64,000 nt of DNA, taken from positions 16,818 to 80,817 of the forward strand of contig CALLUG010000015.1 of assembly GCA_938011315.1 (NCBI GenBank). The letters are read 5' to 3'. The notes beneath the pieces were generated by a model. The model was not told the origin of the DNA, ran no database searches, and saw only the letters and a list, made by a program, of their open reading frames with translations. Shown here one piece after another: positions 28,101-35,891 of the stretch; positions within the stretch are counted from its first letter, which is position 1, and each line of letters begins with the position of its first letter. The position numbers and the translations under genes are program-made. The stretch is from an uncultured Flavobacteriaceae bacterium. Its GTDB lineage: Bacteria; Bacteroidota; Bacteroidia; Flavobacteriales; Flavobacteriaceae.

Positions 28101-31100
28101 TACCTGTATCACCAGGTGCTAAAGTGCTTGGTGTTACTGCTATTGGAGCAGTTCCTAATAATGGATCGACTATCGTGATATTATCAATCGTTACGTTTCC
28201 AGTATTTTCTACTGTAAAGGTATAGGTAACGATATCGCCTACAGCACTTCCACTAATTCCTCCTGTTTTAGTTAAGGTTAGTTCAGGGTTTGCAGTTTCT
28301 GTAGCTGTATCAGTACTATCATTGGTTGGGTCGCCATCGCCGTCGTCATCGACCGCTTCGTCGCCGTTATCGGATACATCCGTTACAGGATTTCCGTCGG
28401 GATCTGTACCGCCAGCAGTTGCTGAGTTGCTTACGCCACCCGCATCTACATCGGCTTGAGTAATCGTATAAGTTGCAGTTGCCGTACCAATTGCGCCTGG
28501 TGCTAAAGAGCTTGGCGTTACTGGTATTGGTGTTACCCCTAATAGAGGATCGACTACGGTAACATTATCAATCGTTACATTTCCAGTGTTTTCAACCGTA
28601 AAGGTATAGGTAATGACATCGCCTGCGGCACCAGTACCACCAACACTTGCTGTTTTGGTAAACGTAAGTTCAGGAGCAGCGGTTTCGGTTGCTGTATCAG
28701 TACTATCATTGGTTGGGTCGCCATCGCCGTCGTCATCGACCGCTTCGTCGCCGTTATCGGATACATCCGTTACAGGATTTCCGTCGGGATCTGTACCACC
28801 AGCAGTTGCTGAATTGCTTACGCCACCCGCATCGACATCGGCTTGCGTAATGGTATAAGTTGCTGTTGCCGTACCAATAGCACCTGGTGCTAATGAGCTT
28901 GGCGTTACTGGTATTGGTGTTGTCCCTAATAGAGGATCGACTACCGTGATATTATCAATCGTTACGTTTCCAGTATTTTCAACCGTAAAGGTATAGGTAA
29001 TCACATCGCCTACAGCGCCTGTACCACCAACACTTGCTGTTTTGGTAAAGGTTAGTTCGGGAGCAGCAGTTTGTGTTGCTGTATCTGTACTATCGTTTGT
29101 TGGGTCACCATCGCCGTCGTCATCGACTGTTTCGTCGCCGTTATCGGACACATCCGATATACGTCCGCCTGCTGGGTCAGACCCATTTGCGGTTGCCGAG
29201 TTGGTTACGCCACCAGCATCGACATCAGCTTGAGTAATGGTATAGGTGCCTGTTGCAGTTCCTATAGCACCTGGTGCTAATGTACTTGGGGTTACTGGTA
29301 TGGACGCTCCTAGTAGAGGGTCGGTTACCATAAGGTTGTTTATGGTTACACTCCCTGTATTTTCGACCGTAAAGGTATAGGTAATCACATCGCCTACAGC
29401 GCCAGTACCACCTACGCTTGCAGTTTTGGTTAACGTAATTTCTGGAGCTCCTGCTACCGCTGTTTCGGTGCTATCATTGGTTGGGTCGCCGTCGCCGTCG
29501 TCATCGACTGCTTCATCGCCGTTATCGGATACATCCGTTACAGGATTTCCGTCGGGATCTGTACCACCAGCAGTTGCTGAGTTGCTTACACCACCTGCAT
29601 CGACATCGGCTTGCGTAATGGTATAAGTTGCAGTTGCCGTACCAATTGCACCTGGTGCTAAAGAGCTTGGCGTTACTGGTATTGGTGTTGCCCCTAATAG
29701 AGGATCGACTACCGTGATATTATCAATTGTTACGTTTCCAGTATTTTCGACCGTAAAGGTATAGGTAATCACATCGCCTACAGCGCCAGTACCACCAACA
29801 CTTGCTGTTTTGGTAAAGGTTAGCTCTGGAGCAGCGGTTTCTGTGGTCGATATCGTTCCATCATTGGTAGGATCGGTATCGGCATCAGGACCATCTACCG
29901 TTTCATCGCCATCATCGGACACGTCGTTTATAACATTGCCATCAGGGTCTTCACCATTTACGGTTGCAGAGTTGGTTACCCCCCCTGCATCGACATCGGC
30001 TTGGGTAATGGTATAGGTAGCTGTGCCTGTTCCTGTTGCCCCTGGTGCTAATGGGTCTGGAGTAATTGGTATTGGTGTTCCCCCTAGAAGTGGGTCGGTT
30101 ACTGTAATATTATCGAGAGTTACATTACCTGTGTTTTCTACACTAAAGGTATAGGTAATCACATCGCCTACAGCGCCTGTACCACCAACACTAGCTGTTT
30201 TGGTAAAGGTAAACTCAGGATTTGCTGTAATTGCTGTTACTGTAGCATCGTTGGTAGGGTCGGTATCGGCATCAGGGCCATCAATAGCTTCATCGCCGTT
30301 ATCTGACACGTCTGACACAGGATTTCCTGTAGGATCAATTCCGTTTGCGCTTGCCGAGTTGGTTACGCCCCCTGCATCGACATCGGCTTGAGTAATGGTA
30401 TAGACTCCTGTTGCCGTACCTATATCGCCTGGGTTTAGTGTACTAGGCGTTACCGGTATAGGAGCTGAACCAAGCAAGGCATCGAACACTTGTACGTTGG
30501 CTACAGGGACATTTCCTGTATTTTCGACTGTAAAGGTATAGGTAATGGTATCGCCTGCTAGCCCTGTGCCACTAAGCACTCCTGTTTTGGTTAGGGTTAG
30601 CTCTGGTGTTCCCATAACTGCCGTTACGGTAGGGTCGTTGGTAGGATCGCCATCGGTAGCGCCAGCGCCATCCGGTGTTTCAGTTCCTTCAGGGTCTGTA
30701 ATTGGGTTTCCGTCGGGATCTGTACCCGCATCGGAACTATCGGTTACTGAACCTGCACCGCCTAGAGGGCTATCGCCTGTTACGGTTGCTGTGTTTTCTA
30801 CAAAACCAGCCGCGAGGTCTGCCGCAGTAAGGGTATGTACTGCAGTAAGGGTAACGCTATCGCCTGGGTCTAGGCTTGGTATTGGGTTGGTGCCACTTAT
30901 TACGGCGTTAGGGTCTGTAACCTGTATGTTGGTTACAGGGGTCGCGCCATCGTTAGTGACTATAATATCGTAGTTAATGACGTCGCCTACAGCAAAGCCT
31001 GAGGTGCTTGTTTCGTTTTTAATAACGCTTAAGCTAGACTCACAAGCAGCACTGCTGGTTGTGGCATCGTTAGAAGAGCCTATGCCTTGCGCAACACCAC

Positions 31101-34100
31101 TTCCTGTACTTCCGCCTCCAGTTGCAGCCACTATAGGCGTTACTGAGATGTTATGAAAATCGACAAATGTTAAAGATCTTGCTGTAAGTCCTACAATGTT
31201 AAAGCTAGGAATATCTGTTGCATTGGCTGTGTTCGTTACAGGGAAACTTCCTGTTACACCTCCAGACCCTGTAACCACTTGGTCGTCTGTAATTAACGCA
31301 CCGCTGTTGTTTGTAAGGTCAAAGGTACCACCACCAAAAGAAGCATAATCAAAGCCATTTAGAGTAAAATTGGAAGGACTTCCGTTTACGGTTAAGCTAA
31401 CTTGCCATGTTATGTTTAGTGCTGTGTTGGTGCTATTTAAAAAGAATGCTAAGTCGCCACCACCAAGGTCGAACAGCCCTGCTGGGTCGGCTCCAGGGTT
31501 GTTTATGGCAGTTGCAGACAATACAAATTGGTCTGCACCTACAGTAACAGGTTGTGTTGTTACGGTTGCACCTGATAAGTTTGCAGTATCAAAAGTAAAA
31601 TTGACTGGTGCTGCCGTAGCTGTTGTCCCCCCTCCAGTACTAGTTCCGCCTACAATAGGCGATCCATTAGCATCGACGGTATCGCCAAGGCTCGTATCGG
31701 CATCTAGGTCGCTAAAATCAAAACCACCATCACCTTCTAGAGCATCTGGACAGCCATCGCCATCGCTATCGAGGTCTATGCTGTTTGGTATACCATCGCC
31801 ATCGGTGTCAATATCTGCACAAATGGATTCTATAACATAGCCAATTACCCCCGTGGTAGCACGATCAAAAAAGTCGAACTCTATTCTACTAACAGGAAAA
31901 GTAAACAAGAAGCGGATATTTCCGTCATCACCTGTAAAAAAAGGTATAGATGTAACTGATAGTCCTTCTATCAAAACACTACTCGTTGCGTTCGAAGAGG
32001 CGCCTACATTAGATCCTTGCTGTATAATGAATGGAGTTACATTTTGAACTAAATTACCCGCAGCATCAAAAACGCTAATAGCAAGTCTTTCTTCATTATC
32101 AAAATCTGTAAGCAGTAATTGTGTATTTACTACATTGGGAGTAAATTCAAAAGACGAAGTTCCTAACCCATCTGGAACGATAAACGGTTCCGGTGCTCCT
32201 CCTCCTGTGCTTGTACTTAGCGTTCCTGTACCCTCTACATAGTTTATAGAAAAATCGCCGTAATCTACTAATACGGTAGGATTGGGGTCTTGCGCTGGCG
32301 GAATACCCGCAAAACATGAAGTTTCATCCATATCCAAAATACCGTCATTATCGTCGTCGAGGTCGTTAATGTCTGCTACGCCATCGCCATCGGTATCGAT
32401 ACAGCCTAAAGTATTGGTAGCATCGGTAGAAGCACCTACACCTTCTGCTGAATCTGGACAGCCATCATTATCACTATCGAGGTCGATATAATCTTCTATA
32501 CCATCGCCATCAGTATCAGTACAGGTAGCACCGTCTGTGAATGTGATATTCATTGTATGGTTTTGGTCCAAATTAGTCCCCATAATACCCAGTACAATTT
32601 GAGTGACATTGTTAAACTGAAATGTAGTAATACCAGCATTGTTGTTATTGTTCCACATTTCTGGAAAAGCACCAGCGTTTAGAATCGTACTTTCTGGCCC
32701 TGGAGTTATCGCATCGTAAGGCGTAAAAAAGGTCACAACTTCATTTACGGCATTACTGTTAAAGCCCATAGAGACACTTACAGGTTCTGAAAACGTATAG
32801 GTCAATACACCCTCACCCGATAAATTTCCTCTACCTGAGGGAGATCCAGAATAGAAAAAAGCAAATGCAGCATCGCCAGCGCCATTAGCCTGAATATCTG
32901 GAAGATCTCCATTAGTAACCACAAAGTCATAATCGACTGTTAGTGGGTCTAAACAATCTCTAGTAATGGTAGCAACATTGCCTGAGGGACCTGAAACGGT
33001 TGTAAAAACTATATCTTGGCTTGTTGGGCTTCCGTCGGTACGTCCTTCACTAGTATTAGGAATGCCATCGTTATCGGCATCGAGGTCGCAACCGTTAGGG
33101 ATGCCATCGGCATCGGTATCTATTGTATCGTCAAAGCCGTCGCAAACATCGGCAGGGTCTAATACACCATCGCCATCGGAGTCGCAATTGGCACTCGTTA
33201 CGGCAGGATTTATACTACTTACATCAGCTTGTGTAATGGTAGCGCCTGCTACTATAGGAGACCCATTAGCATCGCTAGTGGCTCCTAAACTCGTATTTGG
33301 AGCTAAGTCGCTAAGTGTGAAACCACCATCGCCTTCTAGAGCGTCTGGGCAGCCATCGTTATCGCTATCTAAGTCTTGAAAATCTGCAAGCCCGTCGCGA
33401 TCGGTATCTCTACATACGGCATTGTCTGGAAAGGTAATTTGCATAGAGTGCGATTGCGCAAAATTTGTTCCCATAATGCCCAATACAATTCGTGTAACGT
33501 TATTGTATTGAAACATTGTTGTTGGGCCAGAAGCACCACCAAGGTTATTATTATGCCAGTTTGCGGGCCCTGTGCCTGTATTGGCAAAGGTACTTCCAAC
33601 ACCTGGAGTTATCGCATCGAACGGTGAGAAAAAAGTAACAGACTCTGAAGGAGCATTACTTGTAAAGCCCATAGTGACATTGACAGGTTCTGAAAAGGTA
33701 TAGACTAATTGTCCCTCACCAGATAATCCTCCTTGATAAGATATTGCTAATCCTGCAGGAGTTCCTGTTAAATTTGGTGTATCTCCGCTAGTAGCAGTAA
33801 AGCTGTAATCTACAGTAAGTGGTGTTAAGCAATCTCTACTAATAGACGTTACTTCGCCAGAAGAAGCAGGAACGCCACTACCAACTGCTACAAAGGACAC
33901 GCCTTGGGTGGTTGGGCTAGGTGGCACAAAGCCTTCGTTTGTATCAAGTATACCATCATTATCATCATCGACATCTAGTATATTGAGTATGCCATCGCCA
34001 TCGGGGTCTGCTACTGCTGTAGCACAGTCTGGATTTATGGTTGTACTATCTCTGGAGGTGCCTATCCCTTGGTTAGCTGGGTTACCAGCCACCATTGGTA

Positions 34101-35169
34101 CACCATTAGCATCAACATTATCACCTAAACTCGTATCTGCAACTAAATCTCCAAATACAAAACTACCATCGCCTTCTAGGGCATCTGGACAACCATCGCC
34201 ATCACTATCGAGGTCAAGATAATCTTCTATGCCATCGCCATCGGTATCGATACAGGTTGCACCATTGGCTAATGTAACATCCATACTATGTGCTTGGGTA
34301 AAATCCGTACCCATAATTCCTAATCTAATTTGTCTTACGGCATTAAACTGAAATGTTGTAACACCACCATTATCATTGTTATTGTGCCAAACCGATGGGT
34401 TTGAGCTCGTAAAGGTACTCCCCGGTCCCGCTATTACCGAATCGAAAGGTGTGATAAAAGTTACCGACTCGGATGGCGCGTTACTTATAAAATTGATAGA
34501 TACATCTACAGCCTCTACAAAGGTGTACACTAGTTCACCTTCGCCAGTACCAGCACTATATCTTATTGTAAAACCAAATGCACCAGAATCTATTTCAGGT
34601 GTAACTCCGCTAGTAACTATAAAGTCGTAATCTACGGTAAAGGGATTTAAACAATCTCTATCAATGGTTGCAGCATTACCCGTAAGTGCACCGCTAGGGG
34701 CATCACCTGTACTAAAAGGAATTGATTGCGTCACTAAACTAGGCGGTGTAAACCCCTCTGCAGCGTTGGAAATCCCATCATTATCTGCATCTTGGTCGTT
34801 GATATTTATGATACCATCGCCATCGGTATCGCCACCTGTATTTGCGGTAAACAGCATTGCCGCCGCAGTGCTACTGGTTGCATTTGCCACGACTGTGGTT
34901 TTTGTTCCGCTGGATGTTTCCGAAGCCGCGTCTGCTACATCAGTGTACAAACTAGCATCCACCTCTAGGCTGAGGTCTGCAAAGGCGGTATAATCCTGCT
35001 GGATATCCTCTACGTGGTTAGGGCTGTTAGTTTCTAGTTGTGTACCATCGCTAAGGGCATATAGCTCTTGGGCTTGTACGGGGCTAAACGAAATTAAACT
35101 GTATACTACAATTACGGCCAGAATATAAATATTCTGAAAATTTCTAGTTGTGATCCTTCTTTTAGTCAT
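22186..35169 (-). CDS. Giant T9SS type B surface adhesin with tandem DUF11-like repeats
   Basis: 4,327 residues. A Sec signal peptide with a long basic N-region ends near VQAQ (about residue 33). Aspartate-rich thrombospondin type 3-like calcium repeats (DTDGDGIININDQDADNDGI and relatives) alternate with three copies of a ~190-residue beta module (coding positions about 34650, 33830 and 32950 mark the conserved RDCL), then two further unlike beta modules. Next are 22 tandem ~128-residue DUF11-like/Ig-type domains (KTASVGGTGAVGDVITYTF type), and a C-terminal gliding-motility-associated sorting domain (ITPNGDGVNDELII to the end, IRR), the type B T9SS signal. Expected at the cell surface as a long stalk for adhesion, possibly moving like SprB. 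First gene of an operon with the SprF-like and OmpA-like genes. The frame is intact throughout. Confidence 0.94.
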   Translation of the reverse strand: MTKRRITTRNFQNIYILAVIVVYSLISFSPVQAQELYALSDGTQLETNSPNHVEDIQQDYTAFADLSLEVDASLYTDVADAASETSSGTKTTVVANATSSTAAAMLFTANTGGDTDGDGIININDQDADNDGISNAAEGFTPPSLVTQSIPFSTGDAPSGALTGNAATIDRDCLNPFTVDYDFIVTSGVTPEIDSGAFGFTIRYSAGTGEGELVYTFVEAVDVSINFISNAPSESVTFITPFDSVIAGPGSTFTSSNPSVWHNNNDNGGVTTFQFNAVRQIRLGIMGTDFTQAHSMDVTLANGATCIDTDGDGIEDYLDLDSDGDGCPDALEGDGSFVFGDLVADTSLGDNVDANGVPMVAGNPANQGIGTSRDSTTINPDCATAVADPDGDGILNILDVDDDNDGILDTNEGFVPPSPTTQGVSFVAVGSGVPASSGEVTSISRDCLTPLTVDYSFTATSGDTPNLTGTPAGLAISYQGGLSGEGQLVYTFSEPVNVTMGFTSNAPSESVTFFSPFDAITPGVGSTFANTGTGPANWHNNNLGGASGPTTMFQYNNVTRIVLGIMGTNFAQSHSMQITFPDNAVCRDTDRDGLADFQDLDSDNDGCPDALEGDGGFTLSDLAPNTSLGATSDANGSPIVAGATITQADVSSINPAVTSANCDSDGDGVLDPADVCDGFDDTIDTDADGIPNGCDLDADNDGIPNTSEGRTDGSPTSQDIVFTTVSGPSGNVATITRDCLDPLTVDYDFVVTNGDLPDIQANGAGDAAFAFFYSGSPSGRGNLSGEGVLTYTFSEPVSVSMGFNSNAVNEVVTFFTPYDAITPGPESTILNAGAFPEMWNNNNNAGITTFQFNNVTQIVLGIMGTNLDQNHTMNITFTDGATCTDTDGDGIEDYIDLDSDNDGCPDSAEGVGASTDATNTLGCIDTDGDGVADINDLDDDNDGILDMDETSCFAGIPPAQDPNPTVLVDYGDFSINYVEGTGTLSTSTGGGAPEPFIVPDGLGTSSFEFTPNVVNTQLLLTDFDNEERLAISVFDAAGNLVQNVTPFIIQQGSNVGASSNATSSVLIEGLSVTSIPFFTGDDGNIRFLFTFPVSRIEFDFFDRATTGVIGYVIESICADIDTDGDGIPNSIDLDSDGDGCPDALEGDGGFDFSDLDADTSLGDTVDANGSPIVGGTSTGGGTTATAAPVNFTFDTANLSGATVTTQPVTVGADQFVLSATAINNPGADPAGLFDLGGGDLAFFLNSTNTALNITWQVSLTVNGSPSNFTLNGFDYASFGGGTFDLTNNSGALITDDQVVTGSGGVTGSFPVTNTANATDIPSFNIVGLTARSLTFVDFHNISVTPIVAATGGGSTGSGVAQGIGSSNDATTSSAACESSLSVIKNETSTSGFAVGDVINYDIIVTNDGATPVTNIQVTDPNAVISGTNPIPSLDPGDSVTLTAVHTLTAADLAAGFVENTATVTGDSPLGGAGSVTDSSDAGTDPDGNPITDPEGTETPDGAGATDGDPTNDPTVTAVMGTPELTLTKTGVLSGTGLAGDTITYTFTVENTGNVPVANVQVFDALLGSAPIPVTPSTLNPGDIGTATGVYTITQADVDAGGVTNSASANGIDPTGNPVSDVSDNGDEAIDGPDADTDPTNDATVTAITANPEFTFTKTASVGGTGAVGDVITYTFSVENTGNVTLDNITVTDPLLGGTPIPITPDPLAPGATGTGTATYTITQADVDAGGVTNSATVNGEDPDGNVINDVSDDGDETVDGPDADTDPTNDGTISTTETAAPELTFTKTASVGGTGAVGDVITYTFTVENTGNVTIDNITVVDPLLGATPIPVTPSSLAPGAIGTATATYTITQADVDAGGVSNSATAGGTDPDGNPVTDVSDNGDEAVDDDGDGDPTNDSTETAVAGAPEITLTKTASVGGTGAVGDVITYTFTVENTGSVTINNLMVTDPLLGASIPVTPSTLAPGAIGTATGTYTITQADVDAGGVTNSATANGSDPAGGRISDVSDNGDETVDDDGDGDPTNDSTDTATQTAAPELTFTKTASVGGTGAVGDVITYTFTVENTGNVTIDNITVVDPLLGTTPIPVTPSSLAPGAIGTATATYTITQADVDAGGVSNSATAGGTDPDGNPVTDVSDNGDEAVDDDGDGDPTNDSTDTATETAAPELTFTKTASVGGTGAAGDVITYTFTVENTGNVTIDNVTVVDPLLGVTPIPVTPSSLAPGAIGTATATYTITQADVDAGGVSNSATAGGTDPDGNPVTDVSDNGDEAVDDDGDGDPTNDSTDTATETANPELTLTKTGGISGSAVGDIVTYTFTVENTGNVTIDNITIVDPLLGTAPIAVTPSTLAPGDTGTATATYTIVQADVDAGGVTNSATAGGTDPDGNAVTDMSDDGNEAVDNDGDGDPTNDPTFTSLTPMPELTFTKTATVSGTGVAGDVITYTFTVENTGNVTIDNITVTDPLLGGAPIAIAPNSLAPGATGTATGTYIITQADVDAGGVSNSATVGGTDPAGNPVTDMSDNGDEAVDADGDGDPTNDSTQTATATADPELTFTKTASVGGTGALGDVITYTFTVENTGNVTVDNITVVDPLLGGTPIPVTPSSLAPGAIGTATGTYTITQADVDAGSVSNSATANGQDPDGNAVSDVSDNGDEAADGPDADTDPTNDSTITSLAGAPELTFTKTAVVTGGGEVGDVIIYTFSVENTGTTTVNNVTVSDPLFGTTPIAIAPSSLAPGDVGTATATYTITQADIDAGGVTNSATANGTDATGTPVSDVSDDGNETVDGPDADIDPTNDGTFTSLSGTPELTFTKTASVTGTGVAGDVITYTFTVVNTGTVTIDNITVTDPLLGATPIGITPSSLAPGATGTATATYIITQADVDAGGVTNSATVTGMDPDGNPVTDVSDDGDETTDGPDADTDPTNDGTVTTTSGTSELTLTKTGSVSGTGTVGDVITYTFTVENTGTLTVNNVTITDPLLGGTAIPVTPSTLAPGAIGTATANYTITQADVNAGSVTNTATGNGVDAAGNGVSDVSDDGDETADGPDADTDPTNDATITMLTPMPELTLTKTASVGGAGAAGDVITYTFTVVNTGNVTIDNVTVSDPLLGTSPLAVTPISLVPGATGTATGTYVITQADVNAGGVTNSAIANGQDAVGNTISDVSDNGDETVDGPDADTDPTNDATVTAITANPELTLTKIGALSGTGTVGDVITYTFMVENTGNVTIDNVTITDPLLGTAPIAVTPISLAPGDVGTATATYTITQADVNAGSVTNSATVNGQDPDGNAVSDVSDDGNEAVDGPDADTDPTNDGTVTSLTPTPELTFTKTAVVGGTGTVGDVITYTFSVENTGNVTIDNVTVVDPLLGATPIPVTPSTLAPGATGTATATYTITQADVDAGSVTNSATAVGVDPTGSAVSDVSDDGDEATDGPDADTDPTNDSTVTTLSGNPELTFTKTAVVGGTGNVGDVITYTFTVENTGDVTISNITVTDPLLGTTPIAITPSTLAPGATGTATAIYVITQADVDAGGVSNSATVNGNDPNGNPISDASDNGDETADDDGDGNPGNDSTDTATVTPAPELTFTKTATVSGTGDVGDVITYTFNVLNTGNVTISNVTVTDPLLGGAPIPVTPNPLAPGATGTATATYIITQADVDAGGVTNSATANGQDAAGNTVSDVSDNGDETADDDGDGDPTNDATITPVAGSPELTFTKTAVVGGTGAVGDVITYTFSVENTGTVTISNITVTDPLLGGTPIPITPDPLAPGAIGTATATYTITQADVDAGGVSNSATVNGNDPAGNAVSDVSDNGDETADDDGDGDPTNDSTNTGTATAAPQLTFTKTATVSGTGAVGDVITYTFSVQNTGNVTVSNITVTDPLLGGAPIPITPDPLAPGATGTATATYVITQADVDAGGVTNSATANGQDPAGNPVSDVSDDGDETTDGPDADTDPTNDGTITTIANNPEMTLTKTATVGGTGAVGDIITYTFTVENTGDVTLTNVSVDDPLLGPTPILVTPSTLAPGEIGTATGTYVITQADVDAGGVTNTAIANGQDIVGNAVQDVSDNGDETTDTDGDSDPTNDATVTALGSADPELTLTKTASVNGSGALGDVITYTFIVENTGDVVVNNVTIDDPLTGTTALAVTPGTLAPGETGTATATYIITQADISRGFVQNTATANGTDNAGNTVSDVSDSGNETQETPDGNGATDGDPTNDPTIVALNPITVFDGITPNGDGVNDELIIEGLENFPNNNVKIFNRLQVEVYDRDAYHLGPFFSGRSDGRITIQEDEELPSGVYFYVITYEASNGQIVRQAGPLYIRR
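22490..31050 (-). repeat. 22 tandem ~384-bp repeats inside the adhesin gene
   Basis: The motif YTFxVxNTG occurs once per unit, 22 times in all, with a period near 384 bp (128 residues; units vary by a few codons). Twenty-one units are highly similar; the N-terminal one (LSVIKNETS) is divergent. Each unit ends in an aspartate-rich linker of one of three kinds: DDDGDGDPTND, DGPDADTDPTND, or PDGxGATDGDPTND. The third kind is found only in the first and last units. DNA identity between some units is high enough to permit recombination and assembly error. Confidence 0.92.
32500..34690 (-). repeat. Three-copy N-terminal module of the adhesin
   Basis: Three copies of one beta-rich module share RDCL, PLTVDYxF, SGEGxLxYTFSEPV, SNAPSESVTFF(S/T)PFDAI, a WHNNN/WNNNN segment and LGIMGTNF. 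Each is followed by a calcium-binding DxDxDG string and DGCPDALEGDG. Start-to-start spacing is about 820 and 880 bp. The module is not one I can name; a carbohydrate- or protein-binding head is a reasonable guess. Confidence 0.8.
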
Positions 35170-35286
35170 TAGAATAGGTAATTATTTTTACTAATTAATT
35201 TTTTGCACAAAGTTTAGGATATAAACTCCGGCTTGGGTTTTGTTTTATATTATTTCATACATTAATAGACGAAACGTGTTAAAATC

Positions 35287-35439
35287 AAGACAAAATACAC
35301 TAATAATTGTATTTGTCTTAACATTGGCGTTTTGCTATTTTGGTTTGGGTTGTGTCGCAGTTCAGCCTTGCTATTTTGCTGCTCTGCGCCTAAACCTGCG
35401 GTACTATAAGCAGTTTTAGGGTATCTCACCCAAGAGATA
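35287..35439 (-). ncRNA. Structured 5' leader of the adhesin operon (candidate regulatory RNA)
   Basis: Read on the minus strand from the predicted start near 35440, the leader folds into several hairpins. H0 is TATCTC/GAGATA (35422-35439). H1 is CCTAAAaCTGC/GCAGgTTTAGG (35389-35420). H2 is CGCAG-CAGC/GCTG-CTGCG with an AG/AA internal loop (35356-35388). H3 is AAGACAAAATAC/GTATTTGTCTT (35287-35319). The 3' arm of H1 can instead pair downstream (GGTTTAGG with CCCAAACC at 35342-35349), enclosing H2, so two folds exclude each other. The 11-mer CAAAATAGCAA occurs twice, in the H2 loop and at 35332-35342. I do not recognise a named riboswitch. Structure is by eye, function inferred. Confidence 0.45.
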
Positions 35440-35446
35440 TAATTTG

Positions 35447-35477
35447 CAAATATAGTACTTTGCGTTAAAACGCAAAG
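35447..35477 (-). promoter_or_regulatory. Adhesin operon promoter with palindromic operator
   Basis: On the minus strand TTTG (35476-35473), 18 bp, then TATATTTG (35454-35447) is a full match to the Bacteroidota promoter. A perfect 20-bp palindrome, CTTTGCGTTTTAACGCAAAG (35458-35477), overlaps the -33 box and fills the spacer; a dimeric regulator bound there would block RNA polymerase. The start codon is ~270 bp downstream. The rest of the 722-bp gap to prfC holds the leader RNA, an AT-rich stretch (35480-35750) in which I see nothing, a repeat element and the prfC promoter. Confidence 0.65.
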
Positions 35478-35750
35478 CTAAAACTTACAAAATTGTATGT
35501 TTTAATTTAGCAGTATGCCTTGTTTTTTCTTCATGTCGATAAAAGCTATTGTATTGCCTTGTTATTTTTTGTTATTGATAGGTTTTTATTTTTTTTATCG
35601 GTTTTAAATGTGTTTTATCGACTTGTGTTTTTTTCTTATTCTGTGCTGTTACAGTACAAAGTTAGGGCTTGTGTTTGGGTGTGTTTGCAAAACGATGTTG
35701 ACTTGCGCTGTTGTATAGGCCAGTGGCGCTTTGCTGTGGTTAAGCCTAGA

Positions 35751-35850
35751 GTTATGACTTAAAATAAGCGATGCTATTGGGTTTGTATTGGGTTTATTAT
35801 GCCTGTATATTTCAAAATTATTTATAAGTCATTTTAAATACCAATTGGTA
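35751..35850. repeat. MITE-like inverted-repeat element, copy 3
   Basis: About 100 bp. The left arm GACTTAAAATAAGCGATGCT is mirrored by ATAAGTCATTTTAAATACC on the right, which ends in the fused tips ATACCAATTGGTAT. The interior differs from the copies at 823 and 11807. It ends 9 bp before the -7 box of prfC. Confidence 0.5.
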
Positions 35851-35858
35851 TAAATTGG

Positions 35859-35866
35859 TATTTTTG
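35859..35866 (+). promoter_or_regulatory. -7 box for prfC
   Basis: TATTTTTG matches TAnnTTTG, 25 bp upstream of the ATG at 35892. Its TA comes from an extra copy of the repeat tip (AATTGGTA at 35853-35860), so the promoter is partly built from repeat sequence. Confidence 0.55.
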
Positions 35867-35891
35867 CAGGCATAGATTTTAGAAGTTGATT

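Noticed and set aside
22397..31050. Many plus-strand open frames of 60-113 codons opposite the adhesin, with a repeated MVKV...SG...SPSSDTS pattern
   Set aside because: They are antisense shadows of the tandem repeats; similarity among them simply mirrors the repeat unit, and they have no promoters or independent start context.
22490..31050. Regularly spaced repeats resembling a giant CRISPR-like or satellite array
   Set aside because: Period is 384 bp, in frame, and encodes a protein domain; no short repeat/spacer pattern and no cas genes.
35370..35440. Similarity of GAGATACCC in the adhesin leader to a TPP riboswitch motif
   Set aside because: Only a short match; the remaining conserved TPP elements (GAACCTGAT and following helix) are absent, and the gene is unrelated to thiamine.
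35520..35762. 80-codon plus-strand open frame upstream of prfC
   Set aside because: Composition is Phe/Val-rich from AT-rich DNA, no promoter box or recognisable domain, and its end runs into the repeat element.
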